Numbered from the stretch's first letter, positions 7,795 to 14,823 are shown. The stretch is 17,228 nt of DNA from CAZFAT01 sp964517075 (GCA_964517075.1 CAZFAT010000112.1:1-17228); one strand, 5' to 3'. Notes: a model not told the origin generated them from the letters alone. Numbers and translations are program-made.

Positions 7795-9909
7795 CTAGCG
7801 GCCCCAGGCCGACCCGTAGCCCGCCGAGATCTTCACGGCCCCATCCCGCAAGCCATACGCGAGATCGAAACGCATCACACCGTTCGAACCGGCCTCGGCG
7901 AAGCGCACGCCGGCACCGATGTCGGTGTGCCAGTCGGAGGGCCCGGGTTCGCGCCGCCGCCACGCTCGAGCCGTGTCGAGGAATACCGTCACGGTCGCGA
8001 GGCCGTACGAGCTGGACCAGACCGGCCGCTCGTGCTCGACCGTGACAAACGCCACCCGCCGGCCGAACACCTCGGACGTGTGGACGCCGCCGTCAGTCAG
8101 TGAATGGGCCCTGAGCAACGCACCTCGGGTGAGGCTCGTGCCGGCGCCGGGCCACACGGCCAGCGGGGCCGCGGTCGTCGCGATCGACGCGCCGCCCAAC
8201 GCCGTCCAATTCGGACGCGCGCGGTCGGTCGTCCATCGCCAGCCTCCGGCGATCGAACCGGCGCCGAAATCCCCGCCGCCGTCGGTCGCGGACCAGCGTT
8301 CTCCCGCCGCCGTGACGAACACCCGATCGTCGAGGACCTGCGCGCTCAGGCTGGCGGCTCCCGAGATGTACCGCCCGTCCGCGATGTGATCGATCGCGCC
8401 GCCCGCTTCCCAGCGGAGCCAGTCGAACGCCCAGTCGGACAGCGTGCCGCCCGCGCGGCGTCGTTCCTCGCGGAGGTGAGGCTCGCCGGCCACGAGCGCG
8501 CCGTAGGCCTGGCGTTCCCACGACAGTTCGACCGACGCGATGCCCGGAATGGGGCCCGGCGCCGGGACGCCGAACTCCAGCATCACTCGGGGGCGATTGG
8601 CGGCCCAGCGATAGCGCCCACGCAGGTTCTCTCCGGCGCCGAGGCGTCCGGCCACGTCGAGGCTGACTTCGCGTTGCACGAGCGTCTCGAACCCCATCGC
8701 GGCCCAGCGCATCCAGTTGGCAGGAAACGTCGCGCGCTCGTCGATCGTCGCGCCAACGGTGGCCAGCCCGTCCGCGATGGGCACGTAGCGGATCTCCGCG
8801 TCGCTCGACACTGGCAGTTCTTCGAGGCGGCGCTCGGCTCTGCGGAGCGCACGCGACGTGAGCATCTCGCGCGGCGGCAGGTCTACGAGATCGACCACGA
8901 CCGCGTGCGGCGTGCGGACCGCCCCGGCGACGGACACGACGTCGGTACGCGGCGCGCCCAGGCGATTCCAGGCGTCGAGCGCGCCCATCAGGTCGCCCGT
9001 CAGATAACGGCTCGTCGCCAGCAGTTGCCACGCGTAGCGGTCCTCGGGCGCGCGGTCCACCGCGCGTTCGGCGAGTTGCCGGGACTCGGCGTACTGACGT
9101 TCGAGGAACCGCACGCCGGCCAGTTCGCGCCAGCCCGCGGCCTCGCCGGGGCACAGCGCGGTCGCCGCCAGCAGGCGACGTTCGGCCGACGCGACGTTGC
9201 CATCGCCGGCGTCCCTGACACTATGGCTCACCAGTTCCGCGCACGGTGTCGAGGGCCGCGTGTCGCCCGCCACCGGAACTGCCGGTGACGCATCGCCAGC
9301 TGGCCGCTCGGCGGGCGGCAGGACGAGCAGCATCCATCGTTCGACAGGCGCCCACGCGGCGTCGAACTCCGCGCGGGGCACGACCTGGAAGGGGGCGCGC
9401 GCGGGATCGTGCAGCACGATCGCCGCGTCGGTCACGCCCACGACCACCACGAAGTGAAAGACGGACGGCCGCACTTCGATGAGCGCGACGACCGGACGGC
9501 CGCGGTTCACTTCGGTGCGCAGCCGATCGAAGCTGGCGGACGCATCGACGGCCGTCGGGAAGGCCCGCCAGCCGCGGTCGGTGACGGCGCGGGCGAGGGC
9601 ATCGGCCGGAATGCTCCCGCGGGCGGCGTCGACGAGCGGCGCAAAGTCCTCCGCGTCCGCCGCGAGCGCGCCCCAATAGCGCAGGACCATGGCCAGCGCG
9701 GCGCCGCCGCACAACCGGACGGGCTGCGCGAGGTAGGGGACGTCGAGGAGCGCGCCGCGCGCCTGCGTGGCATGTACCGGCGCTGCGATCACCAGCGCGA
9801 GGAGCAGCAGCAGGAACGCACCGCCGGTGCGGCCGGTCCGACACACGGCGGGCCGAGGCCCGCCGTGCGCGAGGGTAAATTGACGGCCACACGGTGCGTG
9901 TCCCGACAT
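7795..9909 (-). CDS. C39-like cysteine peptidase - TPR - POTRA-like - Omp85-type beta-barrel fusion
   Basis: 704 residues from ATG 9909; GTG 9846 (683 residues) is an equally good start because it gives a compact signal peptide (MCRTGRTGG, then AFLLLLLALVIAAPVHA). In the 704 numbering, about 55-200 is a C39-like peptidase domain: VPYLAQPVRLCGGAALAMVL with oxyanion Gln62 and Cys67, FHFVVVVGV with His152, and VLHDPA with Asp168. About 223-318 holds TPR-type helices (AGWRELAGVRFLERQYAESR, QLLATSRYLTGDLMGALDAW). About 328-398 resembles a POTRA (LTSRALRRAERRLEELP, YVPIADGLATVGATIDER). About 398-704 looks like an Omp85/surface-antigen barrel, with LATVTVFLDTARAW, IGAGVRF and the terminal MRFDLAYGLRDGAVKISAGY. 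The N-terminal half recalls the PA2778-type C39-TPR proteins. Predicted location is the outer membrane with the peptidase periplasmic or displayed. It starts about 40 nt after the methyltransferase stop, so it may end that operon. Substrate unknown. Confidence 0.78.
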   Translation of the reverse strand: MSGHAPCGRQFTLAHGGPRPAVCRTGRTGGAFLLLLLALVIAAPVHATQARGALLDVPYLAQPVRLCGGAALAMVLRYWGALAADAEDFAPLVDAARGSIPADALARAVTDRGWRAFPTAVDASASFDRLRTEVNRGRPVVALIEVRPSVFHFVVVVGVTDAAIVLHDPARAPFQVVPRAEFDAAWAPVERWMLLVLPPAERPAGDASPAVPVAGDTRPSTPCAELVSHSVRDAGDGNVASAERRLLAATALCPGEAAGWRELAGVRFLERQYAESRQLAERAVDRAPEDRYAWQLLATSRYLTGDLMGALDAWNRLGAPRTDVVSVAGAVRTPHAVVVDLVDLPPREMLTSRALRRAERRLEELPVSSDAEIRYVPIADGLATVGATIDERATFPANWMRWAAMGFETLVQREVSLDVAGRLGAGENLRGRYRWAANRPRVMLEFGVPAPGPIPGIASVELSWERQAYGALVAGEPHLREERRRAGGTLSDWAFDWLRWEAGGAIDHIADGRYISGAASLSAQVLDDRVFVTAAGERWSATDGGGDFGAGSIAGGWRWTTDRARPNWTALGGASIATTAAPLAVWPGAGTSLTRGALLRAHSLTDGGVHTSEVFGRRVAFVTVEHERPVWSSSYGLATVTVFLDTARAWRRREPGPSDWHTDIGAGVRFAEAGSNGVMRFDLAYGLRDGAVKISAGYGSAWGR
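9844..9867. repeat. 24-bp perfect inverted repeat at the start of the C39-barrel gene
   Basis: CACGGCGGGCC (9844-9854), a 2-nt centre, then its exact reverse complement GGCCCGCCGTG (9857-9867). In the minus-strand mRNA this is a very stable GC hairpin whose last three bases are the GTG start candidate at 9846-9844. No U-run follows on either strand, so it is not a standard terminator. It could separate the methyltransferase gene from the C39 gene or mask translation initiation. Confidence 0.6.
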
Positions 9910-9936
9910 GTCGCGGGGTACTGCACGATCGGTGCC

Positions 9937-9942
9937 CCTCCT
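9937..9942 (-). promoter_or_regulatory. AGGAGG Shine-Dalgarno-like site with no in-frame start for the C39 gene
   Basis: AGGAGG on the minus strand sits just after the methyltransferase stop codon. Ten nt downstream is a GTG (9926-9924) in a different frame from the C39 gene, opening a 45-codon frame that ends at 9789. The C39 ATG at 9909 is 27 nt away, too far for normal use of this site. Confidence 0.4.
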
Positions 9943-9949
9943 GATCTCG

Positions 9950-10747
9950 TTACCAGTTGAGGGCAGGTGCGCCGGGGAACCACAGCGTGCGCACCGCCAG
10001 GCCGTCGCGTCGGAAGCCGGCCGCCTCGTCGAGTGTGGCCAGCCACCCGGGCAAGGCCATGTCGAAGCGCCACTCAGCCGCCCGGCCACCGGCGGCAGTG
10101 ACCGCGATCTCCCAGTCCGCCCACCACGGCGTCGCCGCACGCGCGATCGGCTCGATCACGAGTATCGGCCCCGGGCGAGACGCGAGGATTCGCACGGCGG
10201 CGAGCAGGCGCTGACGGCGCGCGGCGTCCAGCTCGTTGACACTCCAGGCCAGGACGACGCCGGTGTAGCCGCGGGTGCGGCGGTCTGCGGCCATCGTTTC
10301 GGCCGTCGTCACGAGATCAGCCACGTGCGCGCGACCGCTCAGCCCGAGCGTCCGCCAGTTCCACTGGGTCTCCTGCACCGCCCAGCGCTGGCGATCTACG
10401 CCCAACAGGTGAGGCGGCCGCCGACAGGCCAGCGCCCACGCCGCACCGGCCACGCCGGTGCCACAGCCGAGGTCGACGAGGCGGTCGAGCGGCGTCGTGG
10501 CGGCGCCCACGGCGTCCACCGCGGCACGCACGGTGATGAAGTGCAAGGGCGCAAAGAAACCGGCGAACGCCGCGCGTTTGCCGGGCGAGTCGGTGGGAGC
10601 GCGAGCGGCGAGCTCCGCCCGTCGTTCCACATAGCGCACCGACAGCGCGCGCACGGCTTTGAGGAACTCCGGGCGGCTCAGGCGGGACGTGTGGCGCTCG
10701 ATCAGCGCCGTCAGCCAGGCGTCGACGACCGGGTCAGCCGCGTTCAC
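9950..10747 (-). CDS. Class I SAM-dependent methyltransferase
   Basis: 265 residues starting at GTG 10747 and ending at TAA 9950-9952. Motif I is RLVDLGCGTGVAGAAWA (about 89-104), followed by the acidic residue of motif II in LLGVDRQRWAV (Asp118), VVLAWSVNELD (about 164-174) at the motif IV position and a strand ILVIEP (195-200), so the SAM-binding Rossmann core is complete. The N-terminal helical part (SRPEFLKAVRALSVRYVERR; AFFAPLHF-like segment near 61-70) may recognise the substrate; the arrangement recalls Rsm22-like proteins, but I cannot assign a target. No signal peptide or membrane segment, so cytoplasmic. The start overlaps the end of the HMG-CoA lyase gene by 14 nt, indicating translational coupling in the mccB-mvaB unit. 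No link to leucine breakdown is evident. Confidence 0.8.
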   Translation of the reverse strand: MNAADPVVDAWLTALIERHTSRLSRPEFLKAVRALSVRYVERRAELAARAPTDSPGKRAAFAGFFAPLHFITVRAAVDAVGAATTPLDRLVDLGCGTGVAGAAWALACRRPPHLLGVDRQRWAVQETQWNWRTLGLSGRAHVADLVTTAETMAADRRTRGYTGVVLAWSVNELDAARRQRLLAAVRILASRPGPILVIEPIARAATPWWADWEIAVTAAGGRAAEWRFDMALPGWLATLDEAAGFRRDGLAVRTLWFPGAPALNW

Positions 10748-11627
10748 CGGAGTGCATCGACTGAAAGACTCTGGACGAGAGCCGATGCTGCACGAGCGCC
10801 TGCAGCGGCGCGACGGCGGCCGTCACGTCCTCTACGCGCACGCCGATCGGCTGGCCAAGGCCCTCGAAGAGGTAGATCAACTCCTCGGTTGCGACGTTGC
10901 CGGAAGCCCCGGGCGCGAATGGACATCCGCCGAGCCCTCCCGCCGAGCCGTCGAACGTCTGGATACCGAACTCGAGGGCGGCCAGCACGTTGGCGACCGC
11001 CATGCCGCGCGTGTCGTGGAAGTGCAGGGCCAGCCGGTCAGCCGGGACCTCTTTGAGCAGCGCCGTGAGCAATGCGCGGAGCTGTCCCGGATGCGCGACG
11101 CCAATCGTGTCGCTCACCGCGATCTCGAAGACGCCCATCTCCGCGAGGCGCGCGGTGAGCGCCACCACGCGATCGACCGGCACGGCGCCTTCGAAGGGAC
11201 AGCCGAACGCCGTCGACAGGTACGCGCGCACGCGGATGCCCGCCTCGCTGGCGGCACCCGCCACGGCCTGGCACGTCGCGAGCGCCTCGTCGATCGACTG
11301 ATTGACGTTCTGGCGGCTGAACGTCTCCGAGGCGGCCGCCAGCACCGCGACCTCCGTCAGGCCCGCCGCAGCGGCGCGTTGGAACCCGACGATGTTCGGC
11401 GCGAGCGCGGCATAGCGGGTGCCCGGACGACGGGTGATACCGGCCACCACGGCCTCGGCGTCCTCCAGTTGCGGCACACGGCTCGGCCGCACGAACGCCG
11501 TCACTTCAATCGCGGGCAGGCCGGCCTCGCTCAGCCGATCGATCAGCGCGATCTTGTCCTCGGTGGGAATCCGGACGGCCTCGTTCTGCAGTCCGTCGCG
11601 AGGCGCGACCTCGTAGATCGTGGGCAT
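10734..11627 (-). CDS. mvaB: Hydroxymethylglutaryl-CoA lyase
   Basis: 297 residues of the HMGL-like TIM-barrel family. It cleaves (S)-HMG-CoA to acetoacetate and acetyl-CoA, the last step of leucine degradation. The start YEVAPRDGLQNE holds the catalytic Arg-Asp pair (Arg10, Asp11), LHFHDTRGMA (201-210) the metal-binding His202 and His204, and GGLGGCPFAPGASGNVATE (230-248) the signature loop with Cys235. Length and motifs are normal, so it should be active. The open frame extends further upstream, but ATG 11627 is chosen because the conserved N-terminus begins there, an AAGG lies just before it, and it starts 2 nt after the mccB stop. It overlaps the methyltransferase start by 14 nt at its 3' end. 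2-Isopropylmalate synthase-type relatives lack the Cys loop, so the lyase call is firm. Confidence 0.93.
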   Translation of the reverse strand: MPTIYEVAPRDGLQNEAVRIPTEDKIALIDRLSEAGLPAIEVTAFVRPSRVPQLEDAEAVVAGITRRPGTRYAALAPNIVGFQRAAAAGLTEVAVLAAASETFSRQNVNQSIDEALATCQAVAGAASEAGIRVRAYLSTAFGCPFEGAVPVDRVVALTARLAEMGVFEIAVSDTIGVAHPGQLRALLTALLKEVPADRLALHFHDTRGMAVANVLAALEFGIQTFDGSAGGLGGCPFAPGASGNVATEELIYLFEGLGQPIGVRVEDVTAAVAPLQALVQHRLSSRVFQSMHSGERG

Positions 11628-11629
11628 CC

Positions 11630-13237
11630 TTACATCCTGAACACGCCAAAGCGGGGGGGGCCGACCGGGGCATTCGCGGCCGCCGCCAGTCCAACCGCGA
11701 GGGCGTCGCGGGTCGCCAGAGGATCCAGGAGCCCGTCGTCCCACAACCGGGCGGTGGCGTAGTAGGGCGAGCCTTCCCGCTCGTACTTCTCGAGAATCGG
11801 CGTGCGAATGGCGCTCTCATCGGCATCCGCCCATGCGCTGCCGGCGCGCGCCGCCTGTTCGCGCTTGACGGACACCAGCACTGACGCCGCCTGCTCGCCG
11901 CCCATCACGGCAATCCGGGCGTTCGGCCACATCCAGAGCAGGCGCGGATCGTACGCGCGCCCGCACATGGCGTAGTTGCCGGCGCCAAACGAACCGCCAA
12001 TGATGACGGTGAATCGCGGGACCGACGCGTTGGCGACGGCGTGCACCATCTTGGCGCCGTCCTTGGTAATGCCGCCGTGCTCGGCCTGCCGACCCACCAT
12101 GAACCCGGTTATGTTCTGCAGAAAGACGAGCGGCACGCCTCGGACGCTGCAGAGCTCGATGAAGTGGGTGGCCTTGAGCGCCGACTCCGAAAACAGCACG
12201 CCGTTGTTGGCGACGATCCCGACGAGGAACCCCTGGAGCCGCGCAAAGCCGGTCACGATCGTGGGGCCGTAGCGCTGCTTGAATTCAGAGAACCGCGAGC
12301 CGTCCACGAGGCGCGCGATCACCTCGCGGACGTCGTACGGCCGGCGCGGGTTGACGTTGACGACGCCGTACAGCTCCGCCGGATCGATCGCCGGCGGTTC
12401 GGGTGTCGTCATGTCGAGGAGCGGCGGCCTGGACGTGTGTAGCGTGGCGACGATGTCGCGCGCGATCCGCAACGCATCCGCGTCATCCTCCGCGAGGTGA
12501 TCCGCGACACCTGACAGGCGCGTATGCACGTCGGCGCCGCCCAGTTCCTCGGCGGACACGACCTCGCCGGTCGCGGCCTTCACCAGCGGCGGCCCGCCCA
12601 GAAAGATCGTGCCGGTCCCTTTCACGATGACCGTCTGATCCGCCATGGCCGGGACGTACGCGCCCCCCGCCGTGCACGATCCCATGACGACCGCGAGCTG
12701 CGGGATGCGCTCGGCGGAGAGCCGCGCCTGGTTGTAGAAGATGCGGCCGAAGTGGTCGCGGTCGGGGAAGACCTCGTCCTGCAGGGGCAGGAACGCCCCG
12801 CCCGAATCGACCAGGTAGAGACAGGGCAGCCGGTTGTCCAGGGCGATCTGCTGCGCGCGCAGATGCTTCTTCACGGTGACGGGGTAGTAGGTGCCGCCCT
12901 TGACCGTCGCGTCGTTGGCTACCAGCATCACGTCGCGGCCTGACACGCGCCCGATGCCCGTGACGATGCCACCGCCGGGCACCTCGTCCGGGTACAGCTC
13001 CCAACCGGCGAGCGGAGACAACTCGAGAAAGGGCGCGTCCGGATCCAGCAGGCGCTGCAGCCGCTCGCGGACCGGCAGCTTGCCCTGCGCCTGGTGCCGC
13101 TCGACGTACTTGGCGCCGCCGCCTTCCGCGGCCTGCGCGATGCGCTCGCGCAACTCGACCACCAGCGCCAGCATGCGGCGGTGGTTCTCCTGGAACTCCG
13201 GGGAACCGGGGCGCACGGCGCTCGTGAGCACATCCAT
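11630..13237 (-). CDS. mccB: Methylcrotonyl-CoA carboxylase, carboxyltransferase (beta) subunit
   Basis: 535 residues, full length for the family. It transfers carboxyl from biotin to 3-methylcrotonyl-CoA, giving 3-methylglutaconyl-CoA in leucine breakdown. N-half motifs: AKYVERHQAQGKLPVRERL (42-60), VANDATVKGGTYYPVTVKKH (106-125), YLVDSGGAFLPLQDEVFPD (141-159), MGSCTAGGAYVPAMAD (185-200) with the GGA oxyanion loop, and FLGGPPLVKAATGE (212-225). C-half: NNGVLFSESALKATHFIELC (344-363), QNITGFMVG and GGSFGAGNYAMCGRAYDPR (414-432). FLGGPPLVKAATGE with the AEELGGADVHTRLSGVADH segment favours methylcrotonyl- over propionyl-CoA carboxylase. It needs a biotin carboxylase/BCCP subunit (mccA), which is not in this window. 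It heads a minus-strand unit with mvaB 2 nt downstream, which supports the leucine role. ATG 13237 lies 8 nt after a TATAAT. Confidence 0.93.
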   Translation of the reverse strand: MDVLTSAVRPGSPEFQENHRRMLALVVELRERIAQAAEGGGAKYVERHQAQGKLPVRERLQRLLDPDAPFLELSPLAGWELYPDEVPGGGIVTGIGRVSGRDVMLVANDATVKGGTYYPVTVKKHLRAQQIALDNRLPCLYLVDSGGAFLPLQDEVFPDRDHFGRIFYNQARLSAERIPQLAVVMGSCTAGGAYVPAMADQTVIVKGTGTIFLGGPPLVKAATGEVVSAEELGGADVHTRLSGVADHLAEDDADALRIARDIVATLHTSRPPLLDMTTPEPPAIDPAELYGVVNVNPRRPYDVREVIARLVDGSRFSEFKQRYGPTIVTGFARLQGFLVGIVANNGVLFSESALKATHFIELCSVRGVPLVFLQNITGFMVGRQAEHGGITKDGAKMVHAVANASVPRFTVIIGGSFGAGNYAMCGRAYDPRLLWMWPNARIAVMGGEQAASVLVSVKREQAARAGSAWADADESAIRTPILEKYEREGSPYYATARLWDDGLLDPLATRDALAVGLAAAANAPVGPPRFGVFRM

Positions 13238-13245
13238 GGCGCCCG

Positions 13246-13251
13246 ATTATA
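13246..13251 (-). promoter_or_regulatory. TATAAT -10 box immediately upstream of mccB
   Basis: On the minus strand TATAAT runs 13251 to 13246 with only 8 nt before the ATG at 13237. Transcription starting about 7 nt after the box would begin at or next to the start codon, so the mccB mRNA may be leaderless. No ribosome binding site lies in the gap. The -35 region is weak (GCATTG at 17-nt spacing). Confidence 0.6.
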
Positions 13252-13266
13252 CGGGTCTCACTCCGC

Positions 13267-13272
13267 TACAAT
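13267..13272 (+). promoter_or_regulatory. TACAAT -10 box upstream of the yihY-like gene
   Basis: TACAAT on the plus strand is followed by 9 nt and the GTG at 13282, without a Shine-Dalgarno sequence, suggesting a leaderless transcript. It overlaps the -35/spacer zone of the divergent mccB promoter; the two start codons are separated by only 44 bp. Confidence 0.5.
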
Positions 13273-13281
13273 GCGCGATCG

Positions 13282-14193
13282 GTGGCCCATCTCCTGCTGC
13301 GCGCCGTCGCCCGCGTCCGCCGGGCACTGCGGCTCGCCTGGCGCGCGACCGGCCGTGGCGTCGTCGAGTACTACAACAGCAACAATCTCACGTTCGCGTC
13401 GTCGATTGCCTACTACGCGTTGCTGTCGCTCTTCCCGTTCGTGCTGGTCGTCCTGTCCGTGCTCAGCCGGCTGGCGCTGAAAGCCGGGAGCCCGACGAAC
13501 GAGACCCTCCTCCACATGGTCGAGCGGGCGCTGCCGACGAACTTCGGCTTCGTGGGCACCCAGCTTGGCGAACTCGCCCGCGCTCCGGTCGAACTGAATG
13601 TCGCGGGCACCGTCGTCACGCTCTGGGCGTCGATGGGGGTCTTTGGCGCGATCACGTCGGCCGTGAATCACGCCTGGGGCGTCGAGCAGAACTACAGCTT
13701 CCTGAAGCACAAGCTCATTGCCTTCCTGATGATGCTGGCCGCCGGGCTGCTGGCGGTCATCGCGCTCCTGCTCGTCGGCGCGGCGCAGATGGTGGAGGCC
13801 AACTGGTTCACGACGATTCGCGAAACCTACCCGACCTTCAACGTCGTCACCGGGTTCCTGTCGCGGAACGCGTCAACGCCGATCTTCATCCTCGTCGTCG
13901 GCCTGATCTACTACTTCATTCCGAACGCGAAGGTGCGCCTGCGCGACGTGTGGTTCGGCGCCATTCTGGCGGGCGTGCTCTGGAGCCTGGCGTTCGAGGG
14001 CTTCGCCTGGTACGTCAGGGATCTCTCGCGGTTCACCGTCCACGGTTCGGTGGCCGCCGTCGTCGTGTTCCTGGTGTGGATCTACTTCTCGGCCGTCATC
14101 CTGCTGTACGGGGTCGAGGTCACGGCCGCCTACGCCCGCCTGCGCACGCACACGCCGTCGGAGTCGCCCGCGGCGCCGCCGTTGGAGGGGTAG
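13282..14193 (+). CDS. YihY/BrkB family inner-membrane protein
   Basis: 303 residues with about six hydrophobic segments (near 38-64, 107-130, 145-170, 199-214, 223-245 and 255-280). Family motifs include SNNLTFASSIAYYALLSLFP (33-52), WASMGVFGAITSAVNHAWGV (115-134), and NAKVRLRDVWFGAILAGVLW (215-234), where the conserved charged loop precedes a membrane helix. This is the Virul_fac_BrkB family (PF03631). Members were once mislabelled ribonuclease BN; that activity belongs to another protein, and these are thought to be membrane proteins of poorly defined, perhaps transport, function. GTG 13282 is the first start in frame and matches the length of relatives; the hydrophilic tail (288-303) is Pro/Ser-rich. 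It diverges from mccB and converges on the PfpI-like gene. Confidence 0.9.
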   Translation: MAHLLLRAVARVRRALRLAWRATGRGVVEYYNSNNLTFASSIAYYALLSLFPFVLVVLSVLSRLALKAGSPTNETLLHMVERALPTNFGFVGTQLGELARAPVELNVAGTVVTLWASMGVFGAITSAVNHAWGVEQNYSFLKHKLIAFLMMLAAGLLAVIALLLVGAAQMVEANWFTTIRETYPTFNVVTGFLSRNASTPIFILVVGLIYYFIPNAKVRLRDVWFGAILAGVLWSLAFEGFAWYVRDLSRFTVHGSVAAVVVFLVWIYFSAVILLYGVEVTAAYARLRTHTPSESPAAPPLEG

Positions 14194-14215
14194 GATTTGA
14201 GGTGGTCAGTTTTCC

Positions 14216-14263
14216 GGTTGTCGGTCTTCGGTGCTGGCCGGGCAGAACCGAGAACCGAACACC
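14216..14263. terminator. Imperfect hairpin of TTCGGT-like repeats between convergent genes
   Basis: Arms 14217-14236 and 14243-14262 pair at 15 of 20 positions around a GCCGGG loop. Each arm is made of degenerate copies of TTCGGT (plus) or ACCGAA (right arm). TTTTCC precedes the left arm. It lies between the stops at 14193 and 14273, so a two-way terminator is likely. Such gap-filling CGGT repeats may be dispersed in the genome. Confidence 0.45.
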
Positions 14264-14272
14264 GAGCCGCCG

Positions 14273-14806
14273 TCACTGTCCACTCAGCGCTTCCACAATG
14301 GCTTCCGTGAACAGCGGAATGTCATCGACCTTGCGGGACGTGATGAGGTTGCCGTCGCGAACGACGGGGCGGTCGACGTAGAGGCCGCCGGCGTTCTGGA
14401 CGTCGATCGCAATGGACGGCCAGCAGGTGAGCGTGCGGCCGCGCAGGACGTTGGCGGAAATCAGGACCTGCGGACCGTGGCAGATGGCGGCGACCGGCTT
14501 GGCGGCGGCCATGGCCTCGACCACCATGTCCACCATGGCGTGGCGCATGCGCATCTTGTCGGGCGCATGGCCGCCGGGAATGACGACGGCGTCGAAGTCG
14601 CGCATGCGGGCCGCGCCGGCGGCGAGCTCGGCGGTGAGGGTCTCGACGCCCTTCTTGTCGCGGTAGGTGGCGGTGGTCGACGGGCCGATCACGACGACGT
14701 CGGCGTCCTCCGAGCGGAGCAGGGCGAGGGGCTCCGCGACCTCGCGGGCTTCGAAACCGTCTTCGATGAAGAGCGCGATGCGCTTGCCCTTCAGCCGCCC
14801 GCTCAC
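14273..14806 (-). CDS. PfpI/DJ-1 superfamily protein (type 1 glutamine amidotransferase-like)
   Basis: 177 residues, the usual size of a single-domain PfpI/DJ-1 protein. It opens KGKRIALFIEDGFEAREVAE, with the conserved acidic residue of the active site near 15-19. DAVVIPGGHAPDKMR (72-86) forms the next conserved turn, and VAAICHGPQVLISA (105-118) carries the nucleophilic-elbow Cys109 and His110. LTCWPSIAIDVQNAGG (126-141) and ITSRKVDDIP close the domain. Members are described as peptidases, chaperones or glyoxalase/deglycase-like stress enzymes; sequence alone does not choose among them. No signal peptide, so cytoplasmic. The start is GTG 14806 with GAGG about 5 nt upstream and TATAAT at 14829-14824. 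It diverges from the YyaL-type gene across 74 bp and converges on the YihY gene. Confidence 0.9.
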   Translation of the reverse strand: MSGRLKGKRIALFIEDGFEAREVAEPLALLRSEDADVVVIGPSTTATYRDKKGVETLTAELAAGAARMRDFDAVVIPGGHAPDKMRMRHAMVDMVVEAMAAAKPVAAICHGPQVLISANVLRGRTLTCWPSIAIDVQNAGGLYVDRPVVRDGNLITSRKVDDIPLFTEAIVEALSGQ

Positions 14807-14823
14807 GCCTGCCTCACGCCGGA

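Noticed and set aside
8104..9288. A 394-codon plus-strand frame opposite the C39-barrel gene
   Set aside because: Low-complexity Arg/Ala-rich product with no motif; the minus strand shows catalytic and barrel motifs over the same bases.
7570..9909. Read-through or frameshift fusion of the C39-barrel protein with the downstream barrel tail
   Set aside because: The C39-barrel protein already ends in a complete-looking final barrel strand before a plain TAG, and the shared frame is likely by chance.
9910..10140. Upstream extension of the C39-barrel frame to 10140
   Set aside because: That part overlaps the methyltransferase C-terminus, is Arg/Pro/Ser-rich, and would place the signal peptide more than 100 residues inside the protein.
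11628..11744. Upstream extension of the HMG-CoA lyase frame to 11744
   Set aside because: It would overlap the end of mccB and add an Arg/Pro/Gly-rich stretch not found in the family; ATG 11627 starts at the conserved N-terminus.
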